Positions 1 through 9,400 of a stretch of DNA of 64,000 bases are shown in pieces; within the stretch, counting starts at the first letter, position 1; the number at the start of each line of letters is the position of its first letter. This DNA comes from Gavia stellata (Eukaryota; Chordata; Aves; Gaviiformes; Gaviidae): positions 1,364,001-1,428,000 of the forward strand of contig NC_082620.1 in NCBI RefSeq assembly GCF_030936135.1, written 5' to 3'. The notes beneath the pieces are model-generated. The model was not told the DNA's origin and did no database searches. It saw nothing but the letters and a program-made list of their open reading frames with translations. Both the position numbers and the translations under genes were made by a program.

Positions 1-426
1 GGTTTTGCAGCTGTTGGTTTTTTTTTTAATATTGTGTAGGCAATTCTTGCTGCAATAGAAGAATGAATTCCTGTTTTAATGGCAGCTCTTTGTTTTAAAT
101 ATTGTTGTCTTCATGTTTTTTTCCATTTTTCTTCTGTATAAAAATGTATGTGCAAGGAAATTGAGTTTGATTGCGCTGAGTTTGGGTAGCAGGCACAAGG
201 AGAAGGAGCTCTGCCCAGTTGCTTTTCATCTCAGCGGGTTCCCAAGTTTGCCACCGATCCTTTGAGGTCCATCCGTGCTGCCTTCATCTGAAGCCTTTTG
301 TGCCTGCGCTGCGGAGTCTACCCCTGAGTGCATGCTGGCATAAAAAGAAGAGTTTGCTGTGCCAGAACTTGATTTGTAAGAGTAATTTCCAGTAAAAAGC
401 ATTTCTCTCTCTCCTTGTTACTGCAG

Positions 427-3400
427 AGAAATTCACCAGGGTGTTGCTGGAGCAACAGCAGGACCGAGCCCGGCGGGAGCAGGAGAGGATCCGACTCTAT
501 TCAGCTGACCCTTTTGATCTCGAGGCACAGGCCAAGATAGAAGAAGACATAAGGTAGCAAACCAAAGTCGCCTGCAGGCTTTGGAGGGTCTTCACGGCGC
601 TTTTTTCCGCCGGGTACTTCCATCCATGGTGCTTTTTCTGTGGGGGACGCAAGGAGAGTGCTTAGATCCTGCCTTAAGATGCCTGCAGGGCAATGCTCTG
701 AGCCACCTTTGCACATGGGAAGGTTGGGAATTGGGGACGTGTAGGCACACCCCATCCTTTAGATGCATCCAGCTGAGCCCAGATCATGAGGTGGCAGCAC
801 CACTGTCCGTGTGTGTGATGTCCCAGAGCTGTCTAAGCTGGTCCACTCTGAAACAAGGGCAGTTGTGGAAAGCACTTAGCTGAGGTCCTCTTGAGAGGTG
901 GCACTTTGGTGCCTCGGGCATGTTTTAAACTGGAGAGCTGGGCCTGTGTTAGTCTCTAAGCTGAGCTCTCTGCACAGCAACATAGCAATGTGGCATCATT
1001 TCTCCCAGCTGCCTTCAAGATTTGGTTTTGTGTACTGCTGATTGTTTTGTCTCTCTGGCTGATTCCAGACTCTGAACATCACTGCTGTCAGAAGAGATGT
1101 TCTGTAGAAATATGTTCTGCTCATCAGTGCTCGCTCCCTCTTGCTGTCTTCCAAACGTAATTGCATTGGGCTGAGGCTTGATTTCTTAAATTGAGTGATA
1201 AATCCTTGAGTCAGAGCATGACTGATTTTCCCCCCCCCCCCCAATAAAGAAATGTTTTTGTGATACAGGCTCACAGTTGGTCATAAGCAAAATTCATTTG
1301 TCATAAGGGTCATTCTTGCGTTACAACTGACAAGGTGTTGGTGCAGGATAAATGCTTAGCTTAGCAATGCAGAAAAATACACTTTTCTAGGTAGCAAAAC
1401 ATTGCTTGGAGGCACAGGAACGCTTTCCTTCTTCCATAGATGAGGGGGCAGATAAAGGTGATGTGCCCAAGGCTGTGCAGCTGTTAGGGAACAGTTTGGG
1501 CATCTAGCAGTCTCCGTTTAGTTTCTCTGAACTCCATGCTTAAATAGATGCGCTCTGCCCAAGATGGACTGGAAGCTGTTGCAAGCATCGTATTTTTTGA
1601 GACACACCTCTATCCTTCAAGTGGAGAGTGTCAAACACAGAGAAAACAGAAAAAATGGATTTGACAAGAAAACAAACTGAAGATTAACCACTGTATATCT
1701 GATTTAAGGTTAAATAATAAAAGACAGGACAATGTGTGGCTCTTTGTTTCGAGAGTGTATGAAGCGGGACAGACTGGCAATAGGGTACTTTAGCTCCCAG
1801 GCAAGCCAGGTCTTGGATGCCGTTAGATGTTTTCCTTCCCCACCAAGAAACCACGTCTACCCATCTCATTGTAGGGGAAGGCTGGCACAGTACAGAAGAT
1901 GGGTAAAAGAGGAGCTTGGGGTTTTTCTCCTTCCGCTACTGAGGAGGAAAAAGGAAATGGCATCACAATTGGAAGCCCTTTTCCCTTTTTGGTAGATAAA
2001 GCTATTTCAGATGCAGTCGCTACGGATACCCCTCACTTCCAAGATTACTGTAGGGGCTGTGATGGGCTTCTTGAGGAGCGTTTCTTCTGTAGGCTTGAAT
2101 TTGCAGCGAGGGCTTGTGCTCGTGGTGGTGTTCTCGCTGCGGTTTTGCTCACCTCCCTCCCTTCCTATGCCTGGAAAAGGAAAGATACCAGCGAAACGCT
2201 GGAGGATTTTAATGTTCAGCTGCTGTGTGGGATTCCAGCATTGTAGCTACTGGCAACATCATCGTGTGCCCTCAGCACTTTATTTTAGAGTGACAAATAC
2301 GCAGGTTTTTCTCTCACAGGTTCTTCAGGTTAACTCTGTTGCAAACAGAGGGCATCAGGTGCTGTCACATGAGTTAGGCAAGGTGTTGGAAGGAGCAGTC
2401 TTCATGGCTGCTGGGGAGCGACTTGGTGTCTCTGGATTAAGCCAAGATCATTATTAGCAATCCCCTTGCTAAGAAGTCTATGTTTAGCTAACGCAGCAGT
2501 CTTTGTTGTGGTTTAAACATGCTGTTTGTAAGGTGAGATGTAGCGGGTGGGATTACCAGATCTGCTTGTAAATCGGAGGGATGCTTATAAGGTCTGGCTG
2601 ATGGAAGGTCTGATTTTTCTCTCTCTTCTCCATTAAATTCAGGCAACAAAACATTGAAGAAAATATGACGATAGCAATGGAAGAGGCCCCTGAGAGTTTT
2701 GGGCAGGTGGTGATGCTGTATATTAACTGCAAAGTCAATGGACATCCAGTGAAAGCCTTTGTTGACTCAGGTGAATTGCTCCCATTTTCATCTCTTTTTC
2801 CGCACTCTCCTTTCCCTCACTGAGGGAGACAGTAAACATTCCAGAAGTTTTGCCCCAAAATTCCGTAATAAAGCACTGCATTACAAGATTCTGAAGCACC
2901 TAATTAAAACCTGAGAGCAGCCTGGGCATTGTTTAAGGCGAGCAGAGCAAATTGTTGCGAGAAGCAGCACGCATGAGTGCTTGAACGCCCCATATCAAGG
3001 CTCCTGTGAGAATTTCTGGGGCTCCCATGCCAGAAAGGTCACTGCCACATGTGTGTCTTATCTCATTTTACAGATGGGGGGATTTTGCATGCCTTTAATG
3101 CTGTGCTTCCCATCTGCAGCCTTAAAGGGGAAGTACTTGGGCTTATTCCAGCTCTACAGTAATACGTACTTTACTGTCAGCACTGATCTGTCTGTATACA
3201 GTCAATTCAGTGCAGTGGGATTCACAGGAACCCTTTATGCCCTAATGCAGTTGCTGATGCAGGCAGTGTGGTTTCCCGGCTGCTGAGTGCAAGATCTTAA
3301 GCCCTTCCAGGAAAGAATTTTAATTTGTGATGAGCTGTCAGGATTTAACACCAATGCTGTTGCTGGTAGGTGCCCAGATGACCATCATGAGCCAAGCTTG

Positions 3401-6400
3401 TGCTGAAAGGTGCAACATAATGAGGCTGGTAGATCGGCGATGGGCTGGCATTGCTAAAGGTGTAGGGACGCAGAAAATAATTGGCAGAGTGCACTTAGGT
3501 AAGTACCGGCATTCTTCTTGGGGCAGCTTTAGAATCATAGAATCACAGAATCGTTCAGGTTGGAAAAGACCTTTAAGACATCAAGTCCAACTGTCAACCT
3601 AACCCTGCTAAGTCCACCACTAAACCATGTCCCGAAGTGCCTCATCCACATGTCTTTTAAAAACCTCCAGGGATGGTGACTCCACCACCTCCCTGGGCAG
3701 TCCGTTCCAGTGTCTGACAACCCTTTCAGTGAAGAATTTTTTCCTAATATCCAGTCTAAACCTCCCCTGGCGCAACTTGCGGCCATTTCCTCTCGTTCTA
3801 TTGCTAGTTACATGGGAGACCAGCACCCACCTCTCTACAACCCCCTTTCAGGTAGTTGTAGAGAGCGATAAGGTCTCCCCTGAGTCTCCTCCAAGCTAAA
3901 CCACCCCAGCTCTCAACCGTTCCTTATAAGGCTTGTGCTCAGTTTGACTGCATTTCCCGCAATCTTGGCTCCGAGGAGTATCTGGTTTAATGCTATAATT
4001 GTTAGAAGCTCCTGCAGAGTAAAATGAAAGTGCATATACAATATGTTTGTTTGTCTCGGGCACAGTAGTGTGGCTTCTGTCTCATTTAATGGGGTTTTTA
4101 ATGGAATTACCTTAACACTTTTAGGTGAGGGAGTCCTCAGCTCAGAGGATGTGTTCACTCTGGGTGCAAAAAACAAGGCTAAAGTGAAATAGCAGGATCT
4201 TTCCTGTTTGGGGTGGGACTCTTGGGCAGTATAAGTTACTTAGGAAGGGTTCCAGTACAGTGGAGTGTTTCGTATTCCTTTGGGAAGAGAAGGCTATCTG
4301 TGCTCTTGTGCAGGTTTTCTGGATGAGAGAAGATTGTTCTTGTTGTCTGAAAAATCAATTCTTTTCACTGTTGTTTCTTCTTAGGCTTGTGCTCTAATGA
4401 GCTGTACGCAGCTCCTCTAGCTTGGAGGGTTAGATAAGCAGTTAAGTACTTAAGTAGGCTGTAGAGCAGGTCAGCTTTTAAAATAATTAACTACCTGAGA
4501 CCGAAGCAGGCCTAATAGTCCCTGGGGCTTGCACAAGGCTAGAATTTCTGTGACCAAATCGGTACGTCAGAGCTCGGGTTTCAGATTTACCCAGCAGGTT
4601 TGTGCAGACCTTTCCGAGGATGTGGAAGAGCAGAAAGTAGATTTGTTGTGCTGTAGCGTTGCGAGTGGTAACTTCTCTCCCTTGCGTTTCAGCTCAGGTC
4701 CAGATTGAAGGGGATTTCCTGGCATGCTCCTTCTCAATCCTTGAAGAGCAGCCCATGGACATGCTTCTAGGACTGGATATGCTGAAGAGGCATCAGGTAT
4801 CTTTTGAAACAGTTACTGGCTCTTCCAAGTTAAGTGCGAAGTGCAACATAAATGCCATGCCTGTGAATTTAATAAGATTTTTCTGGGGAGAGTTGATAGC
4901 GGATTATCTTCCAGCTAGTTATGAAAGAAGTACGTACACTACATACATCATGGATAGCTGTAGCTAGGAGTCTGGCTGCTCCCTGAAGTTTCTTGCTCTC
5001 ATCAAAGATGCTGAGAGCTTTCCAACTGAATGACTTATTACAAATCAAGTCATACGGAGCCCTTTGCTTATAGCTGGTGCTCTTGGCCCGCTTTGCTTAG
5101 CTGCTATGAGCTGTTCCCACTGGAAATGGATTGTTTAACCTTGTTTCTCCTTCTTCTCCGGGAATTGACTGGCTCTTAGGCAGGCCCCTGACGTCTTGCT
5201 GCTCTTTCACAGTGTTCGATTGATCTCAAGAAGAATGTACTAGTGATCGGCACGACTGGCTCGCAGACCACTTTCCTCCCGGAGGGCGAGCTCCCAGAGT
5301 GTGCCCGACTGGCTTACGGGGCCGGGCGGGAAGATGTGCGGCCGGAGGAGATTGCAGACCAGGAACTAGCAGAAGCAATACAGAAGTCCGTAGAGGAAGC
5401 AGGTACCAGGAGGAGCCCAGTTGAGATATTAATCTGCATAGTTTTCTGGCTGTGTATGAGGATGTCTGTCAGCAGTCCTCCTTCTCAGCTCCTAGGAGAT
5501 ACAGTCTAATGCAGCATCAGCAAGTAAATGGTGGAGAGGAAGGGGCTTTATTCTTGCTTGCAGCCTCTAACCGCACTTCTCTCTTCCTTTCTGTACACCA
5601 AAATGCGTCTGCATGAAGGCATTTGGGGGCGCTTGCTGTTTAATTTGTGCTCTCCTTGCAATTTCCTACCCGCTCTGGTTTCTTGGGCTTCGAAGGTGTG
5701 GAGATAAATGGCTGTCTGGCACTCGTTCACCTGAGTCGAGTTGTAGTGCCTAGTCAGGGACACGGTTCAGTTGTGTGATATTTTAGCAGCCTCGTGTAAG
5801 GACAGCTTTGTGGGGGCTTCCGCAAATCCTGTTCTTAATAGCTGCAGCATATAAAAATAGAGGAGCTGTAGCAGTAAGTACAAATCTCTGGATAAAAGTT
5901 CATGACAATTTTTAGAAATAGTACTATTTCAGCATTTTTTCCTTAGAATGGTGCTTGTGCCCTTGGAAGGTGAATTGCTTCTCTTCCTGAAGATTGCCGT
6001 TGCTCCAAATTTGAAAAGCAGCAGCTGAATTCACATTCTAATGTATATCATGAGCCTTAAATGTGGTCTGCAAAGAGAATTTTCACCCTCCCCATAGTTT
6101 TGTTCCCTGTGCCTCTAGAATCCATAAGCTGCACAAATGCAGCTGACTGGGCTATGGAAGATTTTGGTAGCTGCAAAATTTAGTTAAGTGGAGATGCCAA
6201 AATAGCTCAACGCTGAGCTATAAGCCAAGCTGTCTGAAACTCTGATTTTCTGTTTAATTCCTCCCTTAACTTCAGCATATGCTTTTGACTAAAGGAAAGC
6301 TTCATTATTTTCTTCCCCACTATTACAGTGAAGCTGTGAATACCTCGCAAAGTGTATTCCATAGGCCTTTTCCAAAACTTTTAAAGATAACATTTTATAT

Positions 6401-9400
6401 GCAAGTGTTTTATAGAGACTTTTGAGTTTTACTACTAAGTTTTCCTCTGAAAGCATGCAGTAATATTCTGCTTCCCACACACATGCAAAACTCTTCGCTG
6501 GGTCATGTTTAAGCTAATAAAGTTGATTTCTTCAACATTTTTATTGCTAATTTTTTAAGACTCTAGCATGCCCATATTTAAAATTGAAGTGCGATAACCA
6601 GATTTAACCATATATATATATATATAACCAGTTGTAATGTGCTGAAGTTTTTCTTTAACACTTCCCAATTGCTGCTTGATAGTCCAAAGAGTAAGCAGTG
6701 ACTTTCTTGCAAATAACGAAGTTGTTTACATTAAGGGGAGCACGGGACTGCACTTACTGGTCCCTTTGACCAATTTTCTTCCATTCTAAGAATATAAGTT
6801 TTCCACAGATGTAAAAACCTCGAGAGGAAGGCCTGGCTTTAATGCATCAGCAAGAAACGGTTTACATGTTTGACTTTTAAAGCCAAATTTGAATGCTTAT
6901 TGACTTAAGTTGCAGCAGGTAGAGAGAAACACAAACATAGATTTGACCAGATTTGACCTTGCCTCTGTCAGGTTTTGACATAACTAAAGGTCAGACTCGG
7001 TAGCTTGGGCTCATGTGTCTTCACATAACCTGGCAGAGAAAATGTGCAGATGTAAATATTAGTCCTTCTCCTGTTAAAACTTTGAGCCTGATGAAGCCTG
7101 GGTTGGTTTTTGCAGTATCTCTCCATTTTGGATGAGACTGTGCAGACATCATAGTTGGTTGGACTTAGTTCTCTGCTGAAAGGGTCAAATAAAAGGCAAA
7201 CCTTGGCCCAAAATCTATGAGTCTTTACAATAAAAGTATTTTAGTTGAGTCCTTTAAAATGGAAAGTGCCTAAAATGACTTAAATCAAAGCTGCTTATGT
7301 ACCAATACAGTTCTAGAGACCACATGGCTTTGTTCAGACTGATCAGCAGTCAACTGTTTTCCATTGATGCTGAGCCCTAGAGGAATGTAAAAGATTTATG
7401 AGAATAGGAAATCCATTTTGTGTATTCACTGAATTCTTGTAGAACACCCGTGCACAAAACTAAGGTAGGTCTTGTTTAGATTGACTGTGTGCAAGTCTTA
7501 GACATATTACAAGCCTCTGGTTCACAGGCTGTATCCTAAGATGTCAGAATATTAATGTATACCCTCTTCCTCTCTTCCAAAACTATTAGCTGCTGCTAGA
7601 TGGTACCAGGAAAACCAAGTGAAAGAACAGGAGACTGGAGAGGGAGAGAACATAATGCAGGACCAAGGAAGCTCAGCTCCTCGCAAGGCCTGTGTTCTTT
7701 CATAACAGCTTGAATTTTTGCTTCCTTCTGGTAGAAGGTACAACAGAAATCACTGCGTACATCTGTAGGCTATTAAAGTTCTCATTTTGAATGCACCTGG
7801 ATTATTCTTGAGCTTTATTTAATCCCCTGAAGCCCACTTTAGCAAGCCTCATGATTTCTGTCAGCTGACTTGCTGGTGTTTCAACACCTACAGCAAGGCA
7901 GCTGAGGTGGTAGTGGAGTCCTGGTATGTTTTACTGTAATCTAGATCCTCCACCTCTGCTTCGTTTATGCCTGCGAGCTTGCTCTTTTGTGCCAATATGC
8001 TGTGTTTTCCCCATCACCACCATTGGTAACAATTCTGTGCTTACGGAGGATTTACAAAACTGGCAGCAAAACTACAGTTGCTTTAGGAGGGAGTATATTC
8101 AGGTAGCTTACCCCATATACAGCTTTTCATCCAGACAGCCTCGATACAAGAAAGGCACTGCTACCACATATGCAACTCAGGCTTTTTCTAATATAGAGGG
8201 GAATTTATCCCTGATGGTGCACTTTGTGCAGAAGAGTTTGTTCCGGGTGTTAGCTGGATCGATATCCTTGATGGGGCTAGAATTCAGCTCCTGTAGATAC
8301 CCCAGGAGGAGGATGACAGTGGGTCTTGGAAGGATGACGCTGGGGAGTGTTTGGCAGAATACCAGCTACTTCTGCTGTCTAAATGACTGCAAATCCCTGA
8401 TGTGTTTCACTGATCAGGCCCTTATTACCGATCCACTGAGTCAAAAGACAGTTCTGCTTCCTCTCTAAAGGATTGGCTTGGGAGCAGAGACCGTGAACGT
8501 AATCCTACCATGTAGAAACAGAAAAAGATCCCTCCGGTTTTCATCCGTATCCTGTGTCACAAGCCTCTTTGCCACCCTTACGAAAGACGAGCAGTCTGAA
8601 AATCTGCAAGATAATTCTGGCTTTTTAATACTCCAGTGTCGCCAAGTTGTTGTAGCTGCATTAAGACCAGATGTGCCGCCAACGGAAGGGATCGCTCTGT
8701 GCAACGGCTGCTGTATTTTATACCAAAGTGTATTGATCAGAGGTGCGGTATCGCAGCATGTAGCGCACCATTTTTATTTAATGTAAAATAAAAGAAACAA
8801 GTAGCTGAGGTGAAAAAGGCAGATTTCTTCCGTGGTGTGGAACTTAAAAGGAAATCCTGGCTGTACATGTGAGCATGCTTAGCTGTCCCCTAGTACACCT
8901 GGGTATCTGTAAAAAGAGAAAGACTGAAGGTAAAACAGTGGTCTGTGTTTAAAACCACTGAGTTTGGAGGCTTTTGGGAAGGGAAAGGGAACTAATGCAA
9001 CAAATCACGCAGCACAAAATCTGGGTCGGCGTTTGGATATCTGACACTGGACAGAGTGGGGCTTTAATGGAAGAACAGGCGCTCTTACAGCAAAGGTCAT
9101 GTTTGTGATTTAATGAGAGCATGAGAGCTGATATGTTAGCAAGATCAGACTATTAGCAAGATAAGTTCACTTATTTAATCTCTCCTGATAATGAGACCCA
9201 GTGTTTGGTGCTACTGACGGAGATCTGCAATTCATCCGTTCTCCACGTGGAGAAGGAAACAGTGAGCTGGGTTTTACTTCTGGCTGTCTCTTCCTTTGCT
9301 TTGCTCTTCCTGGCCTTGGGCAACAGTTCCTTTTGGGGATTTCTGCCTTTCACCCTAGGATCTTTACGCTTCCCTTTTGCAGCAAGCTGATGTTTGCTCG

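Noticed and set aside
3531-3940. The CR1 fragment as a possible exon or gene
   Set aside because: Both strands give short frames, but the match to the CR1 C-terminus and tail repeat explains the whole segment.
5403-5509. Short DDI2 isoform by reading through the donor at 5403
   Set aside because: The 35-residue tail is unlike any DDI2 C-terminus, and the donor is used cleanly in the main model. No well-placed poly(A) signal follows closely.
7926-8468. 180-codon open frame in the last DDI2 intron
   Set aside because: No recognisable domain, no codon-usage or splice support, and it lies inside an intron; its length can arise by chance in this composition.
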